DNA of 64,000 nucleotides from Blautia sp. (GCA_017463155.1 JAFTPT010000020.1:107448-171447), one strand, 5' to 3'. Counted from the stretch's first letter, positions 31,916 through 40,637 are shown. A program made the numbers and translations. The notes: generated by a model not told the origin, from the letters alone.

Positions 31916-34339
31916 TTATTCCGCCGGAGTAATGTCCTTGGTCACCCAGTAGAAATCAGATGTATAGCTGTGCACACCAGACACTTCGGGACCTGCGCAA
32001 ATATTGAAGCTGTATGCGCCATACCCAAGATTGGCCGCGTCATTCAGGATGATCTGCTGAAGCTGTGTAAAGATCTCTTTACGCTTTGCAGTGTCGAACT
32101 CGCCGTTCAACTGATCATACAGCGCATTGTATTCATCATTGTGATAATTTCCGTAGTTGTAGTCTGTAGAATCGTTGTCCCAGTACCAATGCTTCAGATA
32201 ATTGGCAGGGTCACCGGTGGGTGTTGTGACTTCGTTGTTATAGATCAAGTCAAAGCCCTGCGTTGTACGCGAATCCCCACTGCTTTCCGGAATGGAGAAG
32301 GAGCATTTCAGGCCGATTTCTTCCAGCTGTGCGGCCTGTGCCTGACCGATCACGTCCTGCTGACGGCTGTTGCTGCCGATATAGACGATCTCGATGTTCT
32401 CGCCGTCAAGCTCACGATAGCCGTCTCCATCCGTATCGACGATGCCTGCATCGTCCAGAAGAGCGATCGCAGCATCTTTGTCATAGCTGAACGGATTCTC
32501 AAGCGTATCAAAGCCATAATCATAATTGTAGGGCAGCGGCGCGTTGTTGCACCAGATGTAGGAACCCATCACGGAAACATTGCAGATCGTTTCTCCGTCG
32601 ATCGCCATCACAACCGCCTGTCGGAGTGTATCATTTCCAAGGACTCCATCCATGTTGATCCAGCAATTTCCCATACGGGAACCGGCTGTCACATCGATCA
32701 GGAAGCTGTCATCAGCCTCAAGCATAGCGCGATCCATCGCAGTGATGTTGATCGCGACATCCGCGGAGCCGTCCAGCAGAGCCATTGCTCTTGCAGAGCC
32801 TTCACCCTGCTTCATAATGTTGACCGTTTCAAAGGGGACATCTCCGTCCCAGTAGTTTTCATTTCTGGCCATCTGGATATCATGATCCGGATCATTGGAC
32901 ACGAATACATACGGTCCGGTGCAGATGGGGCCTTCATTGGCGATGTCCCGGCCTTCGGAACCCGCCACATCGATGATGCCCATCCATGGATAAGCCAGCA
33001 CGCCCGCCATATCCACCGTCGGCTCGTTCGTCACAATCGTGACGGTTCCTGCTTCATCATCTGCCTGTATGTCTGAGTAGGTCATATACGCGTGCGGATT
33101 GCCGGCTCCGCCGTTCTCAGGATCCTGGATCTCATAAAGCCTTTCAATGGATTCGACCACCTTTGAGGCTGTCATTTTTTCGCCATTGGAGAAGGTTACA
33201 TTGTCCTTCAGCGTGATCGTCCAGGAAAGGCTGTCGTCTGAAACGGACCAGTCGCTTGCAAGCCACGGTTCGATGGTTCCGTCATCCGCGTAACGTGTGA
33301 GCGTCTCGAGTGCTCCCCAACGCATGACAAACCAGCTGTCCCAGTCATTCGCAGGATCCAATGTCGCACTGGTCAGTTCTGTTGACACATTGAGCTGGGT
33401 CTTTTCTGCCGCCGAGGCTGACGGAACCACAGCAAGGCATCCGATCAGTGCCACGGCACAGGCTGTCGCAATTCTCTTTCGATTCATTTTTTTCGTACTC
33501 CTTTTTTTCTTCGTCCTGGATTTAGGGTCGATAATATCTCTCACGCTGTCGCCCCACAGATTAAAGACGACGACAACGAAAAAGACCGCTGCGCCGGGAC
33601 AGAAAAGCATCCACGGACAAGTCAGTATGTAGGTACGTCCTTCGCTCAGCATGTATCCCCATTCCGGGGTGGGCGGCTGAACACCAAAGCCCAGAAACGA
33701 GAGGCTGGCCAGGGACAGCATCATGGTTCCGATATCCGTGACTGCCAGAACCAGCATCGTCGGCAGCGCATTTGGAAGCATATATTTGTACAGGATATAC
33801 CGATGTCGTGAACCGGTCACCTGTGCAGCCGCAATGTAATCCCGGTTCTTGATCTTCAGAACGGTGCTTCGGGCCATTCTTGCATATTTGGTCCAGCTGA
33901 CAGCCGTGATCGCAATGATCGAGTTTATGAGGCTGGGCCCCAGTATTCCGGCGATCGCCATGGCCAGGATCAGTTCCGGAAAAGAGATCATGATGTCTGA
34001 GATGCGCATGATCACCGCATCGACTTTTCCGCCGAAATAGCCAGCCACCAGTCCCAGAAAACCACCCAGGACCAAAATGACGGCGACCAGGATCAACGCA
34101 CCGGAAACCGATGTCCGGGTCCCATAAAGAACTCTGGAAAAAATATCTCTTCCCAAAGCGTCCGTTCCGAAAAGGTGATCCGCACCGGGAGGCTTCAGTG
34201 CATCCTGCAGTGGTGCATTCAACGGATCATGCGTAGCAAGGACCGGTGCGAGTATTGCGATCAACAAAACAACCAGCACCAGTGCGGTATACACTCCGAA
34301 TGATATATTTTTCTTAAACAATTCTTTAAGCTTTTTCAT
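31916..34339 (-). CDS. Fused NikC-type permease and NikA-type substrate-binding lipoprotein
   Basis: One open frame of 807 residues. Residues 1-~275 are a complete NikC/DppC permease (FGTDALGRDIFSRVLYG, and the ATPase-coupling loop YIAAAQVTGSRHRYILYKY). From residue 285 a complete solute-binding protein begins: MNRKRIATACAVALIGCLAV is a lipoprotein signal with lipobox LIGC, then a NikA/SBP_bac_5 domain (YADDGTIEPWLASDWSVSDD, VTFSNGEKM, NENYWDGD). The internal ATG at 33487 has AAGGAG 10 nt upstream, so the binding protein may also be made alone. NikA-like features and the B12 riboswitch suggest cobalt, nickel-chelate or corrinoid-related uptake. Confidence 0.85.
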   Translation of the reverse strand: MKKLKELFKKNISFGVYTALVLVVLLIAILAPVLATHDPLNAPLQDALKPPGADHLFGTDALGRDIFSRVLYGTRTSVSGALILVAVILVLGGFLGLVAGYFGGKVDAVIMRISDIMISFPELILAMAIAGILGPSLINSIIAITAVSWTKYARMARSTVLKIKNRDYIAAAQVTGSRHRYILYKYMLPNALPTMLVLAVTDIGTMMLSLASLSFLGFGVQPPTPEWGYMLSEGRTYILTCPWMLFCPGAAVFFVVVVFNLWGDSVRDIIDPKSRTKKKRSTKKMNRKRIATACAVALIGCLAVVPSASAAEKTQLNVSTELTSATLDPANDWDSWFVMRWGALETLTRYADDGTIEPWLASDWSVSDDSLSWTITLKDNVTFSNGEKMTASKVVESIERLYEIQDPENGGAGNPHAYMTYSDIQADDEAGTVTIVTNEPTVDMAGVLAYPWMGIIDVAGSEGRDIANEGPICTGPYVFVSNDPDHDIQMARNENYWDGDVPFETVNIMKQGEGSARAMALLDGSADVAINITAMDRAMLEADDSFLIDVTAGSRMGNCWINMDGVLGNDTLRQAVVMAIDGETICNVSVMGSYIWCNNAPLPYNYDYGFDTLENPFSYDKDAAIALLDDAGIVDTDGDGYRELDGENIEIVYIGSNSRQQDVIGQAQAAQLEEIGLKCSFSIPESSGDSRTTQGFDLIYNNEVTTPTGDPANYLKHWYWDNDSTDYNYGNYHNDEYNALYDQLNGEFDTAKRKEIFTQLQQIILNDAANLGYGAYSFNICAGPEVSGVHSYTSDFYWVTKDITPAE
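33487..33503 (-). promoter_or_regulatory. Internal ribosome site and start codon for the binding protein
   Basis: On the minus strand AAGGAG (33503-33498) lies 10 nt before an in-frame ATG at 33487, where a lipoprotein signal peptide begins. No stop codon separates it from the permease, so two products, a fusion and a free lipoprotein of 523 residues, could arise. Confidence 0.6.
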
Positions 34340-34340
34340 A

Positions 34341-35279
34341 TTATCCAGCCTCCCTGATCCTGGGATCTACATAGCTGTATGAAATATCAACAACAAGGTT
34401 GACGACCATATAGATCAGCGCGATCCAGAGCACAAATCCCTGAATCAGAGGGTAATCCCTGGTTTTTACAGCATTGACGGCCAGAATCCCCATCCCCGGA
34501 TAAGAAAAGATCAGTTCCACCACCGATGCGCCTCCAAGGAGGGAACCGAAGGAAAGACCCAGCATCGTGATCAGCGGAAGCACTGCGTTCGGAAGTATAT
34601 GCTTCCATAAGACCGAATTGAATTTCATCCCTCTTGCCCTTGCTCCGATCACGTAGTCCGACTGAAGCTCATCCAAAACCGCTGTCCGCACCTGCCGTGT
34701 ATATTTGGAGGCCATCGCGATCGTGAGCGTAACGGCCGGAAGAAGCATCTGTTCAAAGCCAAGAGTGCTGCTGCTCACCTTGACAAGCCTGAGTTTGAGG
34801 GCAAAGACATACATCAGGATCAGCCCTACCAGGAAGCCCGGAAGCGAGATGCCCCCAAATGACAGAAAACGAATGATATAATCCGTTATTCCGTTTTGCT
34901 TCACGGCCGAATAGATCCCAAGCGGTATGGATATTACAAGCATCATCGCCAGCGACAGAAGCGCCAGCTTAAGTGTGGCCGGAAGCTTTTCGATTAAAAG
35001 CTTCAGCACCGGCTGATTCTTAGAATATGATTCTCCGAAATCACCGTGCAGGCACTTTCCTACCCAGACGCCATACTGGACAAGAAAGGGCTTATCGAGT
35101 CCCATGCTTTTTCTTGTATTCTCCAGCATTTCTTCCGTGGGCGTAACACCTGCCGCTTCATACATGGCTGTAGCCGGATCGCCGGGAGCCAGATAGGTAA
35201 GAAAAAAAGTCAGAAAACTGATACCGATCAGCACGATCACCATCTGCAGGAGCCTCTTGACTATATATTTTCCCTTCAT
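34341..35279 (-). CDS. Nickel/oligopeptide-type ABC transporter permease (NikB/DppB-like)
   Basis: This 312-residue permease has six membrane segments, an N-terminal MVIVLIGISFLTFFLTYLAPGDP typical of DppB/NikB, and the coupling loop SDYVIGARARGMKFNSVLWKHILPNA. It pairs with the NikC-type half of the next gene, which starts 1 nt after its stop codon. It is the first large gene after the riboswitch; GAGGAG lies just before its ATG. Confidence 0.93.
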   Translation of the reverse strand: MKGKYIVKRLLQMVIVLIGISFLTFFLTYLAPGDPATAMYEAAGVTPTEEMLENTRKSMGLDKPFLVQYGVWVGKCLHGDFGESYSKNQPVLKLLIEKLPATLKLALLSLAMMLVISIPLGIYSAVKQNGITDYIIRFLSFGGISLPGFLVGLILMYVFALKLRLVKVSSSTLGFEQMLLPAVTLTIAMASKYTRQVRTAVLDELQSDYVIGARARGMKFNSVLWKHILPNAVLPLITMLGLSFGSLLGGASVVELIFSYPGMGILAVNAVKTRDYPLIQGFVLWIALIYMVVNLVVDISYSYVDPRIREAG

Positions 35280-35280
35280 G

Positions 35281-35340
35281 TTATCTCTCCTCGGAAACTT
35301 TTCTTTTATCAGGAATCTTCTTTCTGTCCAGGATCTTCAC
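35281..35340 (-). CDS. Possible 19-residue leader peptide before the importer operon
   Basis: A GTG at 35340 begins a 19-codon frame (VKILDRKKIPDKRKVSEER) ending in TAA one base before the permease ATG. AGGAGG lies 10 nt upstream of the GTG. It lies downstream of the riboswitch terminator. The peptide is very basic. Close fit to the following start suggests translational coupling, but chance cannot be excluded at this size. Confidence 0.3.
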   Translation of the reverse strand: MKILDRKKIPDKRKVSEER

Positions 35341-35372
35341 AAGCACATCTCCTCCTATCCTTTTATATGCAC

Positions 35373-35410
35373 AATAATAAAGGCCGTGGCACAATGAAAG
35401 TGCCACAGCC
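35373..35410 (-). terminator. Expression-platform terminator of the second cobalamin riboswitch
   Basis: GGCTGTGGCAC pairs with GTGCCACGGCC across a 7-nt loop on the minus strand, followed by UUUAUUAUU. It sits between the aptamer and the first permease gene. Confidence 0.8.
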
Positions 35411-35518
35411 GTATTTCTGTGGAAAAAGTGCGTACATAAATTAGAGAACAAGGCTCATAGATACCCCGATCCCTTTTTATGTATTCTCCTGGCAGTGACC
35501 CGCTGCCGGACACACTCC

Positions 35519-35706
35519 TCAGAATTCAGCAGGTCTCCTGGCTTATGCCTTTGTCTCATGACAAATGCTGTCTGCCTTCTCAGCAATCAAATGCCAATGG
35601 CTTTCAGACAACACACTCAGGCAAATTACAGTGGCGGCACCGCCCATGATTTTCACATGGTTCCCTTTTCACATTTCTGTCGAAGGCAGAAACGCACTGA
35701 ATCTGA
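35519..35706 (-). ncRNA. Cobalamin riboswitch (aptamer) of the ABC importer operon
   Basis: The minus strand shows AAAAGGGAACCATGTGAAAA, the core GGCGGTGCCGCCACTGTAA and the 3' box AAGCCAGGAGACCTGCT. The ends pair as TCAGATTCAG with CTGAATTCTGA. The following terminator implies repression of the importer when cobalamin is plentiful. This is the second such element in the window. Confidence 0.92.
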
Positions 35707-35719
35707 TTCAATTGTAAAA

Positions 35720-35748
35720 AGTATACCACATTAAACAATACTCGTCAA
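35720..35748 (-). promoter_or_regulatory. Promoter of the riboswitch-importer operon
   Basis: TTGACG, 17 nt, TATACT with TGG before the -10, about 7 nt upstream of the aptamer's closing helix. Confidence 0.75.
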
Positions 35749-35785
35749 CGAAAGATTCCGGCTAAAGAAATGCGGAATATACGCA

Positions 35786-35828
35786 GACAAAAACGCACTG
35801 CATTCCTGCAGTGCGTCCGTGCAAACCT
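35786..35828 (-). terminator. Terminator after the DUF6465-type gene; 43-bp direct repeat, copy 2
   Basis: Identical to 28967-29009 over 43 bases. It forms the same CGCACTGCA/TGCAGTGCG stem with a U5 tail and ends the transcript from 36326. Confidence 0.9.
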
Positions 35829-35864
35829 ATGAATGATCCAAAAGAACCGATAAACCGGCTTTGA

Positions 35865-36326
35865 TCAGAGCTTGATGAATCCGGTGACATCGCCGTTGAT
35901 GACATAGTGCGCGCCATCATCCTCAGGCTTGATATAGACCTTCAGATCCTTGATGTCGGCTTCCTTCTTGCCCATCTCGTCTGTCCAGATCTTCTTGACA
36001 GATGCGACAACGTCCTTTGCGTAGACTTCCTTGCCCCAGTACTGTACATAGACTTCGGTCGTAGCAGCAGCTTCCTTCTTGGCGGCAGCCTTCTTGACAG
36101 CCGGCTTCTTGGCAGCGGCCTTCTTTGCGGTAGCAGCCGTCTTGGCAGCGGCTTCCTTTACGACCTCGGCAGCCTTCTCGGTAGCAGCCTTTGCGGTCTT
36201 GCTGACAGTCTTCTTTTCTGCGGTTTTATCGGCAGCCTTTTTTTCTTCAGAAGCGACGGAAGGAGTTGCTGTAGTCTTGGTTGCTGCTTCTGTTTCAACG
36301 TTCTTTGTAGCTGCTTTTCTAGCCAT
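35865..36326 (-). CDS. Lys/Ala-rich histone-like protein with C-terminal DUF6465-type domain
   Basis: This 153-residue protein has an N-terminal ~95 residues of Lys/Ala/Thr repeats ([15 protein letters not shown] type), like histone H1 tails, followed by a compact domain: [51 protein letters not shown] associate this tail with DUF6465, found in Lachnospiraceae. DNA or RNA binding through the basic tail is inferred; the domain's role is unknown. RBS AAAGGAGG precedes the ATG, and a promoter lies at 36378-36406. Confidence 0.75.
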   Translation of the reverse strand: MARKAATKNVETEAATKTTATPSVASEEKKAADKTAEKKTVSKTAKAATEKAAEVVKEAAAKTAATAKKAAAKKPAVKKAAAKKEAAATTEVYVQYWGKEVYAKDVVASVKKIWTDEMGKKEADIKDLKVYIKPEDDGAHYVINGDVTGFIKL

Positions 36327-36377
36327 TTAAAATTGCCTCCTTTAATTTGGAAAACATAATAATTTTATTACGTTGAA

Positions 36378-36406
36378 AGGATACTCCTTCTTTTGAGAAA
36401 TTGCAA
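36378..36406 (-). promoter_or_regulatory. Promoter of the Lys/Ala-rich protein gene
   Basis: TTGCAA, 17 nt, TATCCT on the minus strand, about 50 nt before the start codon in an A/T-rich leader. Confidence 0.5.
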
Positions 36407-36477
36407 CAATTTAATTTATTTTTGTCATTTTGACATATAAAAGCCAAAAACTGAAACCTGTTTTGACAGTTTTGCCA

Positions 36478-38532
36478 TTATATTCCAAGGTTTTCCAGCT
36501 GTTCCTTCACAAATAATTGAAGTGTTTCCGCCAGATTCCGGTTCTGGGGCAGGGTCAGGTCCGGGTCGAGCTGCAGCACCTCCGCCGCCGCTTCGGACGC
36601 CTCCTTAAGGACCTTTGAATCCTGAAAAATATCGCCGATCCGGAACTGCATATCGCCGCTCTGACGTATGCCGAACAGATCTCCGGGACCCCGGAGCTTC
36701 AGATCCTCGCCCGCTATGTAAAAGCCGTCATTGGAATGGTTCAGGATATCCAGCCGCTTCCGGGTCTCCTCGTCATCATTCCCCTGAATGAAAATACAGT
36801 AGGACTGGTGTTCTCCCCGTCCGACTCTCCCGCGCAGCTGATGGAGCTGTGCAAGACCGAACCGCTCGGCGTTTTCCACCATCATGACGGTCGCGTTCGG
36901 GACATTCACCCCGACCTCCACGACGGTCGTGGAGACCAGGACCTGAATCTCTCCGGAAGCGAATTCATCCATGATCCGGTTCTTTTCCTTTGGTTTCATC
37001 TTTCCGTGAAGCATTTCCACACGGATATCCCCGGGAAGCTCTTCCCGGAGCTGATGCGTATAATCGGTCACGTTCTCCGCATCCAGCTCGTCGGACTCTT
37101 CCACCATCGGGCAGATCACATAGGCCTGCCTTCCCTCGCGTACCTGCTTTTCGATAAAGCGATACGCCTTCGGCCGGTAGGAGGTGTCTACGACTGCATT
37201 CTTGATCGGCAGGCGCGAGGCCGGCAGTTCATCCACGATGGAGATATCGAGATCCCCGTAGAGAATGATCGCGAGAGTCCGCGGGATCGGCGTCGCACTC
37301 ATGACCAGCACATGCGGCAGACGTCCTCTCGATGACAGTTCCTCTCTCTGCCGGACGCCGAACCTGTGCTGTTCATCGGTGATCACAAGTCCCAGGTCAT
37401 GATAGGCGACCTTCTCCTGGATCAGGGCATGGGTCCCGATGATCATGGCGGCGCTTCCGTCCGCGATGCGTGCATACGCTTCTCTTTTCTCTTTGGCCGT
37501 CATGGAGCCGGTCAGAAGCACGACCCCGTGTTTCGTGAGGGAATTCTTTGCAAGAAGGTCCTGCATGGACTCATAATGCTGTCTTGCCAGCACCTCGGTC
37601 GGCACCATCAGCGCGGACTGGCGGCCGTTCTCCGCTGCAAGGATCATCGCGAGAAAGGCAAGGATCGTCTTGCCGCTTCCGACGTCGCCCTGCACAAGCC
37701 TGGACATGGTGAATCTTCCGCAAAGATCCTGCTCGATCTCATGCCATACGTTCGTCTGTGCGTTCGTCAGCTTGTAGGGAAGATTCTCGATCACGTCCTC
37801 CGTGACCCAGGAAGCCTTCATGGGAAATTCGTTTCTCTTTTCGATGGTTCCGGCCTTCAGCTTCTGGACGGCCAGAACAAAGAGAAAGAATTCGTCAAAG
37901 ACAAGCCTGCGTCTTGCGATAAAGAGTTCTTCCCGGTTCTTCGGAAAATGGATCGTCTGCAGCGCGTAATTGATGTCGCAGAGATCGTTTTTCTGCCTGA
38001 CCTTATCCGGCAGGAAATCCGCGCTTAAGTCCGTCTCCTCCATAGCCTGGCGGACCATGCGTACCACGGTCTTGTTAGAAAGTCCCGCGGTCAGATGATA
38101 GACCGGCTGCAGGCTTTCCTCCACCTCCTGATAGGCGGCCGGTGTAAAGACCTGGGGATGCTCCATCTGAAGCCTTTTGTCATGCCTCGTTACCTTGCCC
38201 CGGAAGACAAAGAGCATGCCTTTTTTGAGCGTACCCCTGAGATACGGCGCATTGAACCAGATCAGCTGGATCCTCCCTGTCGGATCCGCCGCCGTCACGC
38301 CGATCACCTGCCGGCGGCTGGTACGGTTGACATAGAGGCTGGTGGCGATCTGTGCCCGGATGGTGCAGACCATTCCCTCCTTCACGTCGCTTACGGGGAC
38401 GGGCTTCTCATAGATGTCGTACGTCCGCGGGTAATCGTGCAGGAGTTCCTCCACGGTCGTGATGCCTGCCTTGTTGAAAAGCTTTTCGGTTTTTTCTCCC
38501 ACGCCCTTCAGGTCGCGGATATTTCTCTTCAT
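36478..38532 (-). CDS. recG: ATP-dependent DNA helicase RecG
   Basis: This 684-residue helicase starts at the ATG at 38532 (MKRNIRDLKGVGEKTEKL); an upstream extension overlaps a hairpin. It has the wedge/OB domain, Walker A GDVGSGKTILA, DEQH box in ITDEQHRFGVRQR, and motif VI QLRGRVGRGEHQSY. It remodels stalled replication forks and Holliday junctions. It is downstream of fakA and asp23, a frequent Firmicute arrangement. Confidence 0.97.
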   Translation of the reverse strand: MKRNIRDLKGVGEKTEKLFNKAGITTVEELLHDYPRTYDIYEKPVPVSDVKEGMVCTIRAQIATSLYVNRTSRRQVIGVTAADPTGRIQLIWFNAPYLRGTLKKGMLFVFRGKVTRHDKRLQMEHPQVFTPAAYQEVEESLQPVYHLTAGLSNKTVVRMVRQAMEETDLSADFLPDKVRQKNDLCDINYALQTIHFPKNREELFIARRRLVFDEFFLFVLAVQKLKAGTIEKRNEFPMKASWVTEDVIENLPYKLTNAQTNVWHEIEQDLCGRFTMSRLVQGDVGSGKTILAFLAMILAAENGRQSALMVPTEVLARQHYESMQDLLAKNSLTKHGVVLLTGSMTAKEKREAYARIADGSAAMIIGTHALIQEKVAYHDLGLVITDEQHRFGVRQREELSSRGRLPHVLVMSATPIPRTLAIILYGDLDISIVDELPASRLPIKNAVVDTSYRPKAYRFIEKQVREGRQAYVICPMVEESDELDAENVTDYTHQLREELPGDIRVEMLHGKMKPKEKNRIMDEFASGEIQVLVSTTVVEVGVNVPNATVMMVENAERFGLAQLHQLRGRVGRGEHQSYCIFIQGNDDEETRKRLDILNHSNDGFYIAGEDLKLRGPGDLFGIRQSGDMQFRIGDIFQDSKVLKEASEAAAEVLQLDPDLTLPQNRNLAETLQLFVKEQLENLGI

Positions 38533-38546
38533 ACCACTCACCGGAA

Positions 38547-38576
38547 AGATGCCGTACAGGCTCCTGCACGGCATCT
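38547..38576 (-). terminator. Hairpin between fakA and recG
   Basis: AGATGCCGT pairs with ACGGCATCT around a 12-nt loop; on the minus strand only UUU follows. It may partially attenuate recG. Confidence 0.4.
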
Positions 38577-38588
38577 CATTATTCGACT

Positions 38589-40259
38589 TTATTCAACAGA
38601 TACGATATAGTAATACACCGGCTGTCCGCCGTAATTCAGCTCGATCTCACAGTCCGGATAGGCTTCCTCGACCATGTCCCGGAGCGCGTTCGCTTCGTCC
38701 TCGCCGATCTCCTTGCCGTAGTACAGGCTGATGACCTCGCTGTCCTCATCGATCATTGCCTTGATGGTCTTCTTTGCGACCTCATTGACATTGCATCCGA
38801 CAGCCAGAATGCCGTGGTCGCCGATCCCCATCATATCTCCCTCGTGAATATCCTTCTCATTAAGGCGGGTATCCCTGACCGCGTAGGTCACCTGGCCGGT
38901 CTTTACAGCTCCATAGGCCTCCGTCATCCCCTTCAGGTTTTCCTCACCGGAAAGCTCCGGCTGGTAGGCGATCAGGGCGGAGATCCCCTGCGGGACCGTC
39001 TGCGTCGGAACAACGATGATCTCCTTGTCCTCCGTCATGTCCCTGGCCTGGTTGGCCGCCATGATGATGTTCTTGTTGTTCGGCATGACATAGATCGTTC
39101 TGGCCGGAACCTTCTCGATCGCGTTCAGCATATCCTGGGTGCTGGGATTCATGGTCTGACCGCCCTCGATCAGATAGTCCACGCCCAGTTCCTTGAAGAT
39201 CTCACTCAGGCCGTCCCCGGAGGAGACGACAATAAAGCCGGCGTCTTTCTGCGGCTGTTTCTTTTTATCCTCGGCTGCCTGTTCTCTGGCCAGGCGCTCC
39301 GCGTCCTTAAAAAGCTTCTCCTGATGCTCGATGCGCATATTATCGACCTTGATGCGGGAAAGAGCGCCGAAGGTCAGACCTTTTTCGAACACCTGTCCCG
39401 GATGGTTGGTATGTACATGGAGCTTGACGATCTCGTCATCCGCCACGAGCACGATGGAATCGCCGATGGAGTTGAGGAACTGCTTGAATTCCATCTCCTC
39501 GTCATCGGTCAGCGGACGGTTCAGCAGGATGATGCACTCCGTGCAGTAGCCGAACTTGATGTCCGCCTCCGCCTGCGGCGTCTCTTTGTTGATCCTGGGT
39601 GCGGCAGCCGGCCGCTCAAACTGGGTATAATCGATCTCCTTGCCGGAGAATCCGTCGAGTGCACCGCGGTAGACCTCAACAAGGCCCTGTCCGCCGGAAT
39701 CCACGACGCCGGCCTCCTTTAAGACCGCGAGCATGTCAGGCGTTCTCGCCAGCATCTCCTCGGCGCAGGCAAGGATCTCCTCAAAGAAGGTCTTCAAGTC
39801 CTCCGTATCCTCACAGATCTCCAGGGCCCTGTCCGAAGCTGCCTTGGCCACCGTGAGGATCGTCCCCTCCTTCGGCTTCATGACTGCCTTGTAAGCGGTC
39901 TCCACGCCCTTTTCCATGGCTGCGGCCAGGTCACAGGCGTCCAGCTCCTCTTTCTCACGTACCGCCCGGGTAAAGCCGCGCAGCAGCTGGGACAGGATCA
40001 CGCCCGAATTCCCCCTTGCTCCTCGAAGGGAGCCGGATGAAATGGCTTTACAGAGATCCTGCATGCCGGGATTTTCAAGAACGCTCACCTCGGAAGCCGC
40101 CGACATGATCGTCATGGTCATGTTGGTACCCGTATCGCCGTCCGGCACCGGGAAAACGTTCAGTTCATTTATCCATTCTTTTTTTGCCTCCAGATTCTTG
40201 GCACCCGCCAGGAACATCCGTGAGACAACAGATGCGTTTATCGTTCTGGTGTTCAACAC
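38589..40259 (-). CDS. fakA: Fatty-acid kinase catalytic subunit FakA (Dak2/YloV)
   Basis: This 556-residue protein has an N-terminal DAK2 kinase domain with NVFPVPDGDTGTNMTMT and SLRGARGNSGVILSQLLRG, a central linker domain and a C-terminal DegV-like region (GYCTECIILL onward). FakA phosphorylates fatty acids delivered by FakB (DegV) proteins for phospholipid synthesis. It follows asp23 by 15 nt. Confidence 0.93.
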   Translation of the reverse strand: MLNTRTINASVVSRMFLAGAKNLEAKKEWINELNVFPVPDGDTGTNMTMTIMSAASEVSVLENPGMQDLCKAISSGSLRGARGNSGVILSQLLRGFTRAVREKEELDACDLAAAMEKGVETAYKAVMKPKEGTILTVAKAASDRALEICEDTEDLKTFFEEILACAEEMLARTPDMLAVLKEAGVVDSGGQGLVEVYRGALDGFSGKEIDYTQFERPAAAPRINKETPQAEADIKFGYCTECIILLNRPLTDDEEMEFKQFLNSIGDSIVLVADDEIVKLHVHTNHPGQVFEKGLTFGALSRIKVDNMRIEHQEKLFKDAERLAREQAAEDKKKQPQKDAGFIVVSSGDGLSEIFKELGVDYLIEGGQTMNPSTQDMLNAIEKVPARTIYVMPNNKNIIMAANQARDMTEDKEIIVVPTQTVPQGISALIAYQPELSGEENLKGMTEAYGAVKTGQVTYAVRDTRLNEKDIHEGDMMGIGDHGILAVGCNVNEVAKKTIKAMIDEDSEVISLYYGKEIGEDEANALRDMVEEAYPDCEIELNYGGQPVYYYIVSVE

Positions 40260-40274
40260 TATGTCCTCCTCTGC

Positions 40275-40637
40275 TCAATCGATCGCGCGGACGCCTTCAA
40301 CAAAAATGTTGATCTTTTCGATCTCAAGACCCGTAAATTCTTCGACGTTGTATTTGACGTTGCTGATCAGATTGTCAGCGATCGTAGCGATATTCAGCCC
40401 GTACGCAACGATGACATGGAAATCCAGGCATATCTTGTTGTCGTCCGTGATGCGCACGCTGATCCCATGCTTCAGGTTATCTCCACGGCTGAGCAGCTTG
40501 ACGAGACCGTCCTTCATGCTGACGGCCGCCATGCCGACAATGCCGAAGCATTCCACGGCCACGCTTCCTGCATAAGTGGCGATCACATCGGTGTCGATGA
40601 CGATGCGTCCCAGTCCGGAGTCAATACATCCTTTCAT
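40275..40637 (-). CDS. Asp23/Gls24-family envelope stress protein
   Basis: This 120-residue Asp23 family protein has IVIDTDVIATYAGSVAVECFGIVGM near the N-terminus and the conserved FHVIVAYGLNIATIADNLISNVKYNVEEFTG near the end. The family is membrane-associated and linked to envelope homeostasis. The ATG at 40637 has AGGAGG. It is the first gene of the asp23-fakA-recG operon. Confidence 0.9.
   Translation of the reverse strand: MKGCIDSGLGRIVIDTDVIATYAGSVAVECFGIVGMAAVSMKDGLVKLLSRGDNLKHGISVRITDDNKICLDFHVIVAYGLNIATIADNLISNVKYNVEEFTGLEIEKINIFVEGVRAID

Noticed and set aside
31763-33076. 437-codon plus-strand open frame opposite the binding-protein gene
   Set aside because: Antisense to a clear NikA-type domain; Val/Ile/His-rich with no recognisable motif.
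36043-36210. Tandem repeat or CRISPR-like array in the Lys/Ala-rich gene
   Set aside because: The periodicity is codon-level (Lys/Ala repeats in a protein); there are no spacers or palindromic repeats.
36446-36473. Terminator of recG (CAAAACTG/CAGTTTTTG)
   Set aside because: The pairing is A/T-rich and imperfect with only a short U stretch; too weak to list as a feature.
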